Assembly: GCF_020536995.1 (NCBI RefSeq)
Contig: NC_068366.1
Span: forward strand, 26,671,137 to 26,735,136
Origin: Dreissena polymorpha
Lineage: Eukaryota > Mollusca > Bivalvia > Myida > Dreissenidae
DNA: 64,000 nucleotides
Direction: 5' to 3'
Positions 39,305-50,975 of this stretch are shown in pieces. A model generated the notes under the pieces. That model was given only the letters and a program-made list of their open reading frames with translations, was not told the DNA's origin and did no database searches. A program made the translations under genes and the position numbers. The stretch's first letter is position 1, and each line of letters begins with the position of its first letter.

Positions 39305-41973
39305 GTAAAAACTCTTATATAAATTAGGGCTCCACATTAAAAGTAGTCTGATTGTCTGGGACAACCAAAATAAAAGTCCCTGAGTAAGTTAAAAAAAAAA
39401 TTTAAAAAATCTGCTAATGTGACAAGAGTAAAATTTTTTTTTTCAATGTCTTCTTTTTCTCTTATAAATTAGAAAATGTGTTTATAAAATCCATAATTTT
39501 GACTTTTATGTCTTTCCAAAAGTTATTATTGTTCACATTTAAATGATATTAAAAGCTTTTGATATATACACACATTATTGACATATTGTTCTTTACCTTA
39601 ATGTTACTAAGGGAGATAAATCTGAAAGTTCAGTTCTTAAGACTTATGGTTAGTGCCCTGATGATAAAATGACGTTCTTACTTTCTGCTTAAGGTCTTCT
39701 TAGAAAGAGGTTGGCAAGAATACGAGGAAGAGACCCAACATGAGTCTGATTGGAACTTCTGGTGGCGAACATCACGATTTCGCTTGCGTGACTATGAGAA
39801 TGTTTTCCATTGGCAGAGGCTTAATCATTACCCAAACTCAACAGTAATTACCAGAAAGGATTGCCTGGTTCGTAACATCAGACGTATGCGAGGTGTCCAT
39901 GGGGCAGGAGTGTATAATTTCAGTCCATTATCTTTTAATTTGCCAAATGATTACACAAGATTTGTTGCCGAGTATGGCAAACTGAAATCTAAAACCGATG
40001 CAAATTTGTTTTCATGGATATGCAAACCAGCTGACCTGTCAAGAGGTCGTGGAATTTTCATATTTAGAGATATTTCAGAATTGCAATACAATTGCAATGC
40101 AGTAGTCCAGCAGTATGTCGCAAATCCTTTGCTGATAGGTGGATATAAGTTTGATATTCGACTGTATGTTGCAGTTCCATCTTTTCATCCGTTAACCTTT
40201 TATGTGTACGAAGAGGGCATAGTGCGATTCAGCACTGAGAAGTTTGACCTGTCAGCACTAAACAATATCTTCTCGCATCTTACAAACACCTCAATCAACA
40301 AGCATGGGCCCCAGTACCAAACAGATAAAGAGCGTGTTGGACCTGGATGCAAGTGGACTGTGACCCAGTTACGATACTACCTTCACCAAAGCAACATTGA
40401 CGATCGCATGATTTGGGCCAGAATCATCAATATAATAATTTTAACACTACTGGTTCAAGCGCCCCAGGTTCCAAAGCAGCGAAACTGTTTTGAATTATAC
40501 GGTTTTGACATTCTGATTGACGACAAGTTGAAGCCATGGTTATTGGAGGTGAACTACAGCCCAGCCTTGAATAATGACACGCAGATCGATGTTGCAGTGA
40601 AGAAACCCATGCTACATTGCCTTATCGATATGGTGAACTTCAGAGAGGGTGATGCCGATAGAGGCAGTATTGATAAAACCTTCAATTCAGGAAATAAAAG
40701 AACACAGGGTAGAGCATCAGCCAATATAAACAACAATAACAGACAAGATCTGGAACGAACTATCAGCTCAAGTCGGCTCAGTAATCATGGTAGCATGCAA
40801 AGGATGAATTCCACATTGTCAATTGTGCTATCGCAACAGGAGACAGTGTCCTTTATACATCAAGATAACTTGTTGCTGCTGTCCACTAATGATGAGAAAC
40901 CATGTTTTGGTTTGCCCCTGGTTCATGCTGTGGAAGAGGACGAAGATGATCAGTATGTGAGTGATTTTGAAGATGCTCAAATGTCCAGGTTGAATTGTGA
41001 CCTAGGAGCATCTAGTCCACAGAACCACAACAGATCTGGCGGAATGATAAGGTCCAGCTCTGGATATGATAGAGAAATGAGCAAGGTGACATTGGTGGAA
41101 ATGTTGGAAGAAAAGGCTAAAAAGGTAAGTGATACTGATGCGAAAGGGAAGGGAGACAATGCAGGGCATAAGAAGTTAAGTTTTACGGACAGTGCATATT
41201 CAAGTTTTTCAGACAATTCTGACAAAAATACATATGGAAACTCGCCATGGAAATTTAAAAACCATGCTCAGAAAATGGAAACAAATTCAGTGGATCCATC
41301 TGAAGAGGCTGCAAAGAGCTCAAGGGTAACAAAAGTGTACACAATTAAGTCCTTAAGGCCAACATTGAATTCTATCTCATTGCAAAAGGTGTCCAATCGA
41401 GGAGTTGCTAAAGGGAACGACTCATACCTACCATTATATAAAGCGCCTGGCAAATTGCCTCAATTTGACAGTAACAAAGCAAGTACTAAAAAGATTCCTG
41501 ACAGATCTGTATCGAGGAAATCATTATCGCGTTTACATTCCAAACGTGGCAGTATTAGTGTCAGAAGTGATTTGGGTATAAGCAGAAAACCTCGGGAATC
41601 ATGGTCGAGAGTATCAACAATAGTAAAAGGTGAGAAAGATCTCATTAGTCTGTCCCTAAGAACAGAAACACAACTATCTAATGCTAAAATGAGCCAAAGA
41701 TCAGTGACTATTAGTCATTACCAAAAATGCCCTCCGCCAAGGATAGGAGATTTCTTTCTAGTGTTTCCGTTCAACGAGCTGACCTACAAGACTGCCAACG
41801 CTACCCTGGACCCGCACGTGATCATCAGGGAGACTCAGAAACTCATGAAGGACATGAAGCAGCAGATCGACAGCAGGCCGGGCGACACGAACGTCGGAGG
41901 TTTGTTACCGTTTGGTTCCCGCCCTGACGGGGGGCGACTCTGGTCCCCTGTTAGACCACCTCCAGATGAGTAG
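39227..41973 (+). CDS. TTLL2: TTLL2, tubulin tyrosine ligase-like protein 2 (2 coding exons)
   Basis: Predicted tubulin-modifying ligase of the ATP-grasp TTLL family; TTLL2 is usually regarded as a glutamylase of axonemal tubulin, which is inferred here from homology. Exons 39227-39304 and 39694-41973 (donor gtaaaa, acceptor gcttaag, phase 0) give 785 residues. The start ATG precedes ETVKHPLVFRL, matching PLVFR at the human N-terminus; an in-frame TAA lies 36 bases upstream. The ATP-grasp core runs ~27-345: WICKPADLSRGRG (Lys ~137), VVQQYVANPLLIGGYKFDIR (Asp ~180), FSHLTNTSINK, then KPWLLEVNYSPAL with the Mg-binding Glu ~311 and Asn ~313. A Ser-rich basic tail follows, ending in the TTLL2-specific GDFFLVFPFNE (~711). 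All key residues are present and the gene looks functional. It is co-oriented with UTP14 and convergent with UBXN11. Confidence 0.93.
39694..41973 (+). CDS. TTLL2: TTLL2 exon 2 (coding, terminal)
   Basis: 759 codons plus TAG. Starts VFLERGWQEYEEE directly after acceptor cttaag, continuing exon 1 in phase. Contains the whole ATP-grasp domain and tail. Confidence 0.92.
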   Translation, partial: VFLERGWQEYEEETQHESDWNFWWRTSRFRLRDYENVFHWQRLNHYPNSTVITRKDCLVRNIRRMRGVHGAGVYNFSPLSFNLPNDYTRFVAEYGKLKSKTDANLFSWICKPADLSRGRGIFIFRDISELQYNCNAVVQQYVANPLLIGGYKFDIRLYVAVPSFHPLTFYVYEEGIVRFSTEKFDLSALNNIFSHLTNTSINKHGPQYQTDKERVGPGCKWTVTQLRYYLHQSNIDDRMIWARIINIIILTLLVQAPQVPKQRNCFELYGFDILIDDKLKPWLLEVNYSPALNNDTQIDVAVKKPMLHCLIDMVNFREGDADRGSIDKTFNSGNKRTQGRASANINNNNRQDLERTISSSRLSNHGSMQRMNSTLSIVLSQQETVSFIHQDNLLLLSTNDEKPCFGLPLVHAVEEDEDDQYVSDFEDAQMSRLNCDLGASSPQNHNRSGGMIRSSSGYDREMSKVTLVEMLEEKAKKVSDTDAKGKGDNAGHKKLSFTDSAYSSFSDNSDKNTYGNSPWKFKNHAQKMETNSVDPSEEAAKSSRVTKVYTIKSLRPTLNSISLQKVSNRGVAKGNDSYLPLYKAPGKLPQFDSNKASTKKIPDRSVSRKSLSRLHSKRGSISVRSDLGISRKPRESWSRVSTIVKGEKDLISLSLRTETQLSNAKMSQRSVTISHYQKCPPPRIGDFFLVFPFNELTYKTANATLDPHVIIRETQKLMKDMKQQIDSRPGDTNVGGLLPFGSRPDGGRLWSPVRPPPDE

Positions 41974-43418
41974 CAGCACTAGCAACAGGGGAGGGAACAG
42001 GTACTCCAACATTTAAGGTCTTGAAAAAACATGCTTATCAATATATATTTTACCATCCTAGATGTAACGCTTTTTCCAGCTTTTTAGTAGGGTTATGTCG
42101 AATTTATTAATTATTAAAGGCCGGTTAAGGTTTTCCTGCAAGATGAAATATAAGTTTTAGTGTGCATGTAACAAGCACCTGTATCAGTACCTATTACATA
42201 TATTCATTTGGAACTTAGCCCTCTTGTTTTAGTTTAAATTTATTCATGTTTTACATTTGATTTGTTTTGTTATGGTATGTTAGAAGATTGCCAACAAATC
42301 AAAGTGACCTGTTAAAGGAATGGATGGTATAAGTTTGGGTTGTGATTGATTGTTGATACAAAATTCATATCCTCATACAAATTTTAAGAAAGGACATATT
42401 GGAGTTACTCTGTTGGTCGGTTTGTTGGTTAGTAGGTCAGACAGAATAATGTGACAAAAGTTTGTGTAGCAAACTACTTACACTTTTCTCAAGCAATTAA
42501 ATTGAAACGTATATAATGCCACCCTTTTCATGCCTTTTGGTCCATACATAGCAGAGTTATTTGCCCTTGACCATTGCTATGAAAGTAGTGCAGAGGTATT
42601 AGACACATTTGTGATAAAACTTTTGTTATTTTCAGATTATATAGGCTATTGTGTAGTTATGGTTACTTGTGTCTTTCAATCATTTCTTCCGTGATCATAT
42701 TGTATATCAAAAGTTAATGTTTTCTCACCATGTTACTTTTATTACATATATATATCAAGTATGTGTTTTTTATTAAATTCTGTTAATTCACATAATGGTA
42801 AGATGTACTTCTTTTGTGTAAGCCTGATGAATCTATATAGATTGACATTTTGTAAATCTCTAAAACGTATGTGGAAGTGTAAATGCAGTGTTTATTTTCT
42901 TAAAAACAGTGACAGACGTTAGACGAGGAAATCAATTTTTGACAAAATAGCTCAGGTTTTCCAATATGGTTTAGAGAAAGTTTAAAAGTGTTATTTGTAC
43001 GCACAAGAGGTTAATAATATTTATCTGAAATTTACCTGTAAGGCAATATCCATTTTTTGCCACATTTAAGTAAAATCATTACGGTCTTTTGCATCAAATT
43101 TTGTTTCTTATGATTGTTATTTATTCATTTTGTTTGATTTCCACATCATGGCGTGGTGTCATGGAAACTCAGCAAATATTACTTAGTAATTTCCAAATTA
43201 CATAATCTACATTAATGTTTTCTCAAAATGTGTATATGGCTTGTCTATGAAAATAAGGTTATCACTGCACTTTTAAGTACTTGAAAATCAATTTTTAATC
43301 AGTTCTTTATGTCAATGTGTACTGTACAGTTATGGAAGTATTTTTTAATCATCCGTTCAAACTGCCAAGAGGGCGATAAATGTTTAAGAATAATTTAGCC
43401 TCGTTATGTGGTTGACTT
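41974..43418 (+). other. TTLL2 3' region
   Basis: AT-rich, probably 3' UTR and intergenic DNA. A weak H5-like tract (GTTGGTCGGTTTGTTGGTTA) occurs near 42410. No coding sequence. Confidence 0.45.
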
Positions 43419-43602
43419 TGTGTTTGACCAATCAGTACCTCTGGTTGTGTTTGACCAATCAGTACCTCTGGTTGTGTTTGACCAATCAGTACCTCTGGTT
43501 GTGTTTGACCAATCAGTATCTTTGTGATAGGCCAATCAGTATCTCTTTTTGTGATAGGCCAATCAGTATCTCTGTTTGTGTTTGACCAATCAGTATCTTT
43601 GT
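43419..43602 (+). repeat. CCAAT-box minisatellite
   Basis: Seven copies of a ~27-bp unit, TGTTTGACCAATCAGTACCT plus CTGGTTG. Each has CCAATCAG, the NF-Y consensus. Lies 3' of TTLL2. Confidence 0.85.
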
Positions 43603-43662
43603 TTAATCATTTTCCCATTTCTGTTTAACACTTAGTTTGTTGTGCAGTTCAAGCATTCAAAC

Positions 43663-43882
43663 TTAACATGTAAATGTATCATTTGTCACCACAAGCATTC
43701 AAGATCAATATTTAACATAACTTGTGCTGAACATGTAAATGTATCATATGTCACCACAAGCATTCAAGATCAATATTTAACATAACTTTTGCTGAACATG
43801 TAAATGTATCATATGTCACCACAAGCATTAAAGATCAATATTTAACATAACTTGTGCTGAATATGTAAATGTATCATATGTC
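43663..43882 (+). repeat. 73-bp tandem repeat
   Basis: Three full units and a partial one, landmark CATGTAAATGTATCATATGT and CACCACAAGCATTCAAGATC. Confidence 0.85.
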
Positions 43883-44032
43883 ATGGTGAGCCATTCTAAA
43901 CTTCCTGCAAATGTGACCTTGATAATTAACTAATGAATGTGGTTACATGCATTAAGTTATCTTTGATATAGGTTACATCATTATGCAAAATATTACAAAG
44001 TATTCATTGGAAATCCATGTATAAAATATGTA

Positions 44033-44038
44033 AATAAA
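44033..44038 (+). terminator. Possible TTLL2 polyadenylation signal
   Basis: AATAAA 2 kb after the TTLL2 stop. It is the clearest downstream hexamer, but use would need a long 3' UTR. Confidence 0.25.
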
Positions 44039-44219
44039 ACAACTTTACTGTTGATTAGTATCATTATATTTTTATATTTTTACTTCTATGCAAAAGAATG
44101 AAAAAGAAATTATATAAATCTGGGAACATGTCTAGTGGCATTTAAACGAGAGATGTTAATTAAAAAAGTGTGATGTTCTTTGAAAATGTGCATTTTTAAA
44201 GGCCAGTTTATTGTTGATA

Positions 44220-44220
44220 G

Positions 44221-44282
<62 letters not shown>
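44220..44282. repeat. (TA)n microsatellite
   Basis: About 60 bases of perfect alternating T and A. Confidence 0.95.
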
Positions 44283-44285
<3 letters not shown>

Positions 44286-44831
44286 ATGTATATTTATTTA
44301 TTTTTGTTGATGTTGAATGGAAAACCTTATGTGAATCTGTTTGGCTTTGTAAATTTGCATCCTGTTTTCATAAGATAAGGAAAGATCTAATAAAATGTTA
44401 GGTAAGCTGCTGGAAATGAACAAAGAGGAAGCATTTCCATTTATAATAATTTGGTTAATTGGGTGCATCAAATTTTATTCTGCTGGGGTTAAAAGTGGCC
44501 GGGCCAAGGGGGTTGAATGGTTTACATAGACCATTTTGTCATTGACCTTGTTCACATTAACAATGTAAACAAAATCAACAACAAACAGTTCTAACTTGTT
44601 ATTTTAACTTTTTTATATCTTGTTTTTTTGTCACCATAAGTGGTCTCATTTGAGGTAAATGGGCCAAAGTTGGTACATGTAAGTGACAATTTTAAATGCA
44701 TCAATATAGCAAACTTAGAAAAATTAATTGGTTTGGCAATATTTTTCTATTGTTGAAAGGTGAAAATGGTGGCCTTTATTTTTTATGGCATAATTCAAAA
44801 TAATGTGCATTGAGTTTTTGTTATGGGAAAT

Positions 44832-44900
44832 GTCATATGTACGTGTATGCCATATGTAAGTGTATGCCATATGTAAGTGCATGCCATATGTAAGTGCATG
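44832..44900 (+). repeat. 17-18-bp tandem repeat
   Basis: Four copies of GCCATATGTAAGTGCAT-like units just before a family-A foldback. Confidence 0.75.
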
Positions 44901-44939
44901 CTATGGAGTTGGCTATGTAGGGAAGTATACGAGCCTCTC

Positions 44940-45205
44940 TCTTTGGAAACAGCCTAGGGCCTAATGCATTTGCTTGAAGGATTGTCCCAGATAAGCTAGT
45001 ATGTGCAGTTTGCACAGGCCGCACAGGCCGCACAGGGACAACACTTTCCGCTTAGACTGGATTTTGTTTAGAAGAGACTTCCTTTAAATGAAAATATAAT
45101 CCAATAAAGCAGAAAAAAGTAGTCCATGATTAGCCTGGGCAGACTTCACAGGCTAATCTGTGACGACACTTGTCACATACATTAAGCCCCATTTTCTTAG
45201 AGCAA
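44940..45205. repeat. Foldback MITE, family A (diverged)
   Basis: Arms with TGTCCCAGATAAGCTAG and AGGCTAATCTGTGACGAC, and GCACAGGCC expanded three times at the left inner arm. Confidence 0.65.
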
Positions 45206-45359
45206 GGCAAATATTTGTTGTTTTAAGTCAATATTTTGTGGTATACAATAGTAATATGCTTTGCTGTGACCATTTTACATGTTAACCTGTATAGTTTGTT
45301 GATTAAGTCATTATTGAGCTTAAAATTGGACTGTGATACTTTGTTAGATAATTGTTGTT

Positions 45360-45642
45360 TTATTATGCCCCCTTGAGGGTGGCATATAGCAGTTGAACTG
45401 TCCGTCAGTATGTCAGTCTGTCCGTCCGAAAAAAAACTTTAACGTTGGCCATAACTTTTGCAATATTGAAGATAGCAACTTGATATTTGGCATGCATGTG
45501 TATGTCATGAAGCTGCACATTTTGACTGGTGGAAGTGTAAGGTCAAGGTCATCATTCAAGGTCAAAGGTCAGACAAATAAAATTATTTCAAAGCGGCATA
45601 GTAGGGGGCATTGTGTTTCTGACGAACACATCTCTTGTTTTT
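45360..45642 (+). repeat. Helentron-like repeat, family H5
   Basis: Head TTATGCCCCCTTGAGGG with partner GTGGCATA; one core GCAACTTGATATTTGGCATG; tail GGGGGCATTGTG...CATCTCTTGTT. Confidence 0.65.
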
Positions 45643-45982
45643 TTAATGTTTTTATGTGTTCTCCGTATTGCATTTTGTATCTGAAGATGATTTTTATTTA
45701 TAATGGCAAACAGTGTTTAAGCAGAATCTGTGATAGCTTGCTGTGATAAATTATTGTATTGTAAATAATGCATCGTAAGTATTGTTGACATGTGCCAGCT
45801 TGAATTTTTTTTAAAAGAGTTTATTATGCTATGAGCATTTAGATGGTGCTTTGTACATACGTCTTTCCTTCTGTACCACTCTCTGGTCTGGGGTGTATTT
45901 GATCAGCCTCTTGCTGGAATTCAAACTAAACATTGAATAAAGCTTCATTCATAAACAGGTGCAGTTGTGTATACATATGAGT

Positions 45983-46268
45983 GGCGCTCGGGGAAAACTA
46001 GGCTTTATGCATGTGCCTTAATTATTGTGTCCCAGATTAGCCTGTGTAGTTCGCACAAAGTAATCTGGGAAGACACTTTAGGCTTAGGCAGGATTTTCCC
46101 TTGAAGAGAGACAAAAACAAACAAATCATCAAAACGAGAAAGTTTCATCTGTGCAGACTGGATTTTTGCCAATAGAGATTTCCTTTACAAAAAAAAAAAA
46201 TGTTTCATCCCTTATTGGCCTGTAGGCTTATTTGGGATGACACTTTTCGCACATGGTTTAAGCCCTGT
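45983..46268. repeat. Foldback MITE, family A (diverged)
   Basis: TGTCCCAGATTAGCCTGTG on the left arm; the right arm is eroded (CTTATTGGCCTGTAGGC). Confidence 0.6.
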
Positions 46269-47054
46269 GTGTTGTCCAGGGCGACACTCGTCTGTTATTT
46301 AGGGCAATGATCATATTCAGTTTAAGTTTCAGATCTGGTTGTTCAAATGAGTGCGAGACATTTTAATATTTCTGCCCTTCTCTTTGAATCTGTATTGCTT
46401 ATCAATGGTGATTGGGCCTAATCCATCATTTTTACTGATTTTCCTTGTTTACTGGTGGTACTTGCAGGTTTTTATGAAGGCGCATCCTTAATTGTAATAG
46501 AAAATGCTTCTATATACTTATAAAATTATATTGAAATATGCAAATTAACTGTGAATACTGAATGGTAAATCAAACTGAAAAAAGGGCCTATTCATAGAAT
46601 ATTCTTATATTTAAAAAAATATTGTGAAGGAAATTTATAATATAGGATCACAGCATTTTTCCTGTATGTCAATTTGGTAAACTGACAACAGAACAGTCCC
46701 AATCAGAATCCGATGCAGATTTTTCTCAACTGAGTTAAATACATTTTTAAGTTATTTTAAACTTTATTTAATTCAACAAATATTGCTAGTGTGCTTGTAA
46801 AAACTTGTGAAAGAGCGACCTCAGAGATGTCATATTAGACTTAACATTTATTGTAATTCATTTGTACTTCCATTTTGTTAGAGAGTAATTAAATTCCCAT
46901 TTGTAACTGCTAATTTTCTTACTTTTATTGCAGTGAAATTGTTCTTTGTTTGTCTTACTTTGTTTAAACAAGTGCTTGTTTTTGTTTGCAGAAAAAAAGA
47001 TTTTTTAAAGTTTTATGTACATGATGCTTATATTATTAGCATGTTGATTTTTAT

Positions 47055-47862
47055 TGTTCACCTGAGCAAAATATGCTTATTGCGAGCTTTTGTGATCACC
47101 TGTGTCAGTTCGTCCTCTGTCCGTTTGGCTTGGACAACATTTAGCTTTTAAACATTCTTGAGGCCACATTAATTGGCCAATCTTTATTAAACATGGCCAG
47201 AACATGTGTTCTAATTATATTTGAGGTGAGTTTTAAACTGGTAACAGTTTAATTATCAAAAACTACAACACAAGGTTAAATTAAAGAAAAAGCTTATGCA
47301 CATTGTAGAGGCCAAATGTATTGCCCAATCTTCATTATACTTGTTGTGACCATTTTTCCAAACTTCTCTGGATTAAGTGAGGTCAACAATAAGTAAACTA
47401 TTTCAAATTAGAGAAAAAACTTTTGATCAATCTTGTGGCCATATTTATGACCCAATTTTCATGAAGTTTGGTGAAAATATTTGTCCCATTGATATATCCA
47501 CCAAGTAAGAAAACGGATAATGTGTAATCAAAATTAAATAAAAGCTTTTGAACACTGTAGAGGCTACATTTTTTGCACAATCTTTCTGTTACTTGCATAG
47601 GAACATTTGTCCTGATTATATCTGGACTGAGTTTGAAACTGGTTCACATGGTATAAAAAACTAGGTCACCAAGTCATATTATTTAAAAAGCTTGGAAACA
47701 CTAGTGGCCATATTGTTTGCAAATCATGAAACTTGCCCAGAATAGTATATCTAATGATATCTTGGGAAATTCTAACAATGGAAACATTGAAAAGGCTGAA
47801 CAAAGCAGTTTACTTCCTTCAGGTCTCAAGTGAGTGACTTAGGTCCTGTGGCTGTCTTGTTG
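47055..47862 (+). repeat. Helentron-like repeat, family H6 (old copy)
   Basis: Head TTCACCTGAGC, TTTTGTGATCACCTG, degenerate cores with GAGGCCACATTAATTGGCC and CATGAAACTTGCCCAGAA. The tail CTCAAGTGAGTGA ends GTCTTGTT. Confidence 0.55.
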
Positions 47863-49140
47863 TTAGTTTGAACAGTACTCATTCTATTCCTGAAGTAGCA
47901 AGATTTTACCTGGATAGTAGTGATAGAGATGATTAAGTGGATGCAGCCCGGCAAATATCGTCTTTGAATCAGAAATGTGAACACAACTATTGGCAGTTCC
48001 AATTCAAATAACTCTGTTTATTAGATCTTTGCATATGTTAATTTTGTAATGCATGATATAGCATAACTGCCGACATCTTTAGTCTTACAAAAGCAAGTGA
48101 CAATTACAAATGTTAACAGGTCCCTTAACCCTTAAAAAAATCTACTTGTCTTTCAGGACATTATTATAATATCTGTTTGTATGTCAGATATCTGTTTGGT
48201 TAGTACATGTTTTTGTATGTGTTCCAAATTTTCATAAAATGTTATTTTATTTATTAAAATAAAGTTGTTGTTTTTTATGTTTGCTTTGGTGTTTATTACA
48301 TGTACTTGGTTTCACATTAGTGGTGCAAATACATGGTGACTTGTATCACACTCATAATATGTTTTTTTCATTGGAGACTATAGTGGCGTTAATATATACC
48401 ACTTTACAAGCTAACGAGAAAATACTTCATCAAAACAATCTGTGAGATAAATCTTAAAAGAAAAAGATATATACTGTTAAAATTATGCTACTCACTGTTG
48501 TTTATTCTTGAATAACCATATAAGCTGGAAAACTTTTCAGCATATAACACTGTATTTACTGAGCGTAGGCTGATTATGAAACTCTTCGTTCTGTTATTAG
48601 AACCATCTACTGCACAACAATAACTATGATGAAATGTTCATAATACAACAGTGTGTGAGAGGAAATTGATAAAGAGGTCAAGGTCTTATAATGGATATGA
48701 TATTTGCTTTGTGATCAAGAAGTCTGGGTTGGTTCCTTACTCTTGCAAGTGTTCTTAAGATTTCCTCTAAATACACCAAGTACTGGTTTTATTCAGAATA
48801 TCGACTCAATATTTTTTATGTAATCGAGCTTAAATCAATAGATAACTATATTTTTGGACCTTATCCTTAACATTCCATACAATGAGAGATAGGAACGAGT
48901 ATTTGAAAATCGGCCAAATATTTGTATCCAAAATTCATATTGAATATTCGTTTTTAAAGCTAACTTCCAAAAATATGTGCAAGTGCAAAGTTGTATTTTT
49001 GTCCAGTGCAGATGACTTTCGTGTATCAGTTATTATTTGGATAACGGTTGTCGTTATTTAAAGAGACACTAATTGGCACATGGGTGGTAATCAGCAGAGG
49101 TTTAGTGTCTATTAGTTTTATCTGACATTTTGCAAAGGTG
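47863..49140. other. Intergenic, unassigned
   Basis: AT-rich between TTLL2 and UBXN11; no gene recognised. Confidence 0.45.
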
Positions 49141-49144
49141 TTAA

Positions 49145-49608
49145 AGGGGCCTTTTCACAGATGTTTGCATGTATTGAAGCTAATGTCATTAAATGCTTTA
49201 TATTTATAAATGCAAAGATTGGATCTTAAAAGCTCCAGTAAAATAACAAGAATATAATTAATGAAAGAAAAAAAGTAACCCCTGGAATAAAAGTCTGTCT
49301 AGCGCTTAGACCACTCGGCCATCCGTGCTCATACAATGAGTGATATATTTTATACTTTATATAAGCAATCCTCGTAGTATCACAAAATGCAACAACAACA
49401 GAACTCTCCAAATTATTCAATTGTTTTGCGTTGCAATTCTTAATAATTTTCAGGTTTTAAATGGTCAAAAGATGCATATAATGGATATTTTAGAGCATGG
49501 TAAATGTCACAAATATCTCACAAATATCATAACTACAACGAAAATTTGCAAATCTGAAACAATTTTTTTTTTAATGTTGTCAATTTACCACAACGTGAAA
49601 AGGCCCCT
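49145..49608. mobile_element. TTAA-type MITE containing a tRNA-like segment (464 bp)
   Basis: TTAA at 49141-49144 and 49609-49612. Perfect 14-bp TIRs AGGGGCCTTTTCAC. On the - strand at 49275-49330 it carries a tRNA-like head with a perfect A box (TGGCCGAGTGG) and TCTAAGCGCTAGAC. No transposase. Confidence 0.75.
49275..49330 (-). pseudogene. Class II tRNA-like relic (Leu/Ser type)
   Basis: GGATGGCCGAGTGGTCTAAG then CGCTAGAC...TTCCAGGGGTTAC on the - strand. The D-arm and A box match Leu/Ser tRNAs. The long variable arm, TTCGAATCC B box and 3' acceptor strand are missing, so it is not a working tRNA gene. Confidence 0.6.
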
Positions 49609-49612
49609 TTAA

Positions 49613-50845
49613 TACACTGTTTAATCTATTGACTATCTCAGATAATTGACATGTTATTCAGAGTTCAGTGTCTCCCAAATTAGACAATGGAGGCAACCCG
49701 ACTAGCGTAAACTTAAAATGATCATTTTAATTACTATATCCATGTATTAAATGCATGATTATCTAATCAGAATTAAGTTAATCAAATATCAGCCAATTAA
49801 TTTTGTTTCGCATTAGTATCAATTTATATTGACTCAATAGTGTTTATTTCAAACTTTTAACATGTCCTAGATGCATCTACAATTTAGAGTTAAATCAAGT
49901 GAAATCAATTAAAAATACCACCCGGAATGATTGTATGCACAGAAGTGGTACAGCAAAATACATGAGAATTACGGTAATATGTAAACCGAAAATATTTATA
50001 TCTTTCACAAATTAAAAGAATTTAGTGAAAACGAAGAATGAAATAATCAATTATCATTAAAAAAAATGATGACTAGCTATTGTCACCTTTATACATGCTT
50101 AATTAAATGTTATAGTGGTATCTGTGCCAAATAGGAGCAGTACTTTACTTCGGAATTTTGTAAGTTTGGACCTTTAGTTTTAATGATAAAAAATCTAATA
50201 ATCGAATATATTCAAATAATGAAAAACGAATGTTTGATTATTATTTTCAATATTCATTCCCATCCCTACATAAAATCATCACAGATTATTTTAGTAATTT
50301 TATTCCATTCTTTCAAGACAAATCTAACAAAACCATTTATGTAAATCAAAAAATTAAATTTAAATACAATACAAAACATTCACAGAAAAATGTAAGTGCA
50401 TAATTTCAATTCATGTACAACATGTTTAAAACAAAATATTGGTCCAGATTGTTAGATCTGCCTTTACATATATTACACTACACGATCTAACAGATCCATA
50501 AAACATCAGTAAGCAAAGAATTAATATATCACAGAAAATGAAATGCAAATTATACTGATTACTGGTAACATATGGCAAACCATACTGCTATCATGACTAT
50601 TTATGTAGTTATTAAGCATCAGCAATATGAACACCCAAGAAACCTCAAAGAATTGTACATGGAACTGTCCATGGCAAGAATATTAAACACTGATTCAACT
50701 TTGGGTTCCAATGCATTGAATCGTTCATTGAAAAGATAATGTTCCAATCATGTTTCAAAACTAATTAAACCTGTACCATAAGTACCATATCATGGAATCG
50801 TGCACACAGAAGACCAAGTCCTTTCGCATGTTTTGAAATGAAACA
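49613..50845. other. Intergenic / UBXN11 3' region
   Basis: AT-rich. The UBXN11 3' UTR should lie in its right part; no clear signal assigned. Confidence 0.45.
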
Positions 50846-50975
50846 CTAGGATTTCTTCTTAAGATATGCCACAGCATTTGGTGTAAGCCCGGCTTCTTGT
50901 AATGTGAGACTGTCGTCTGTGTGCACCTTTGTTGGATGGGTTGAAACTATGTCAAATGCAGCCACTGAATTGCTC
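50846..50975 (-). CDS. UBXN11: UBXN11 terminal exon
   Basis: 43 codons including TAG, acceptor attgacag. Encodes SNSVAAFDIVSTHPTKVHTD and DSLTLQEAGLTPNAVAYLKKKS, the end of the UBX domain. Confidence 0.9.

Noticed and set aside
44180-44401. 73-codon frame with alternating Tyr-Ile
   Set aside because: It is a translation of the (TA)n microsatellite.
49275-49330. Functional tRNA gene
   Set aside because: Lacks the B box, variable arm and 3' acceptor strand; lies inside a MITE.
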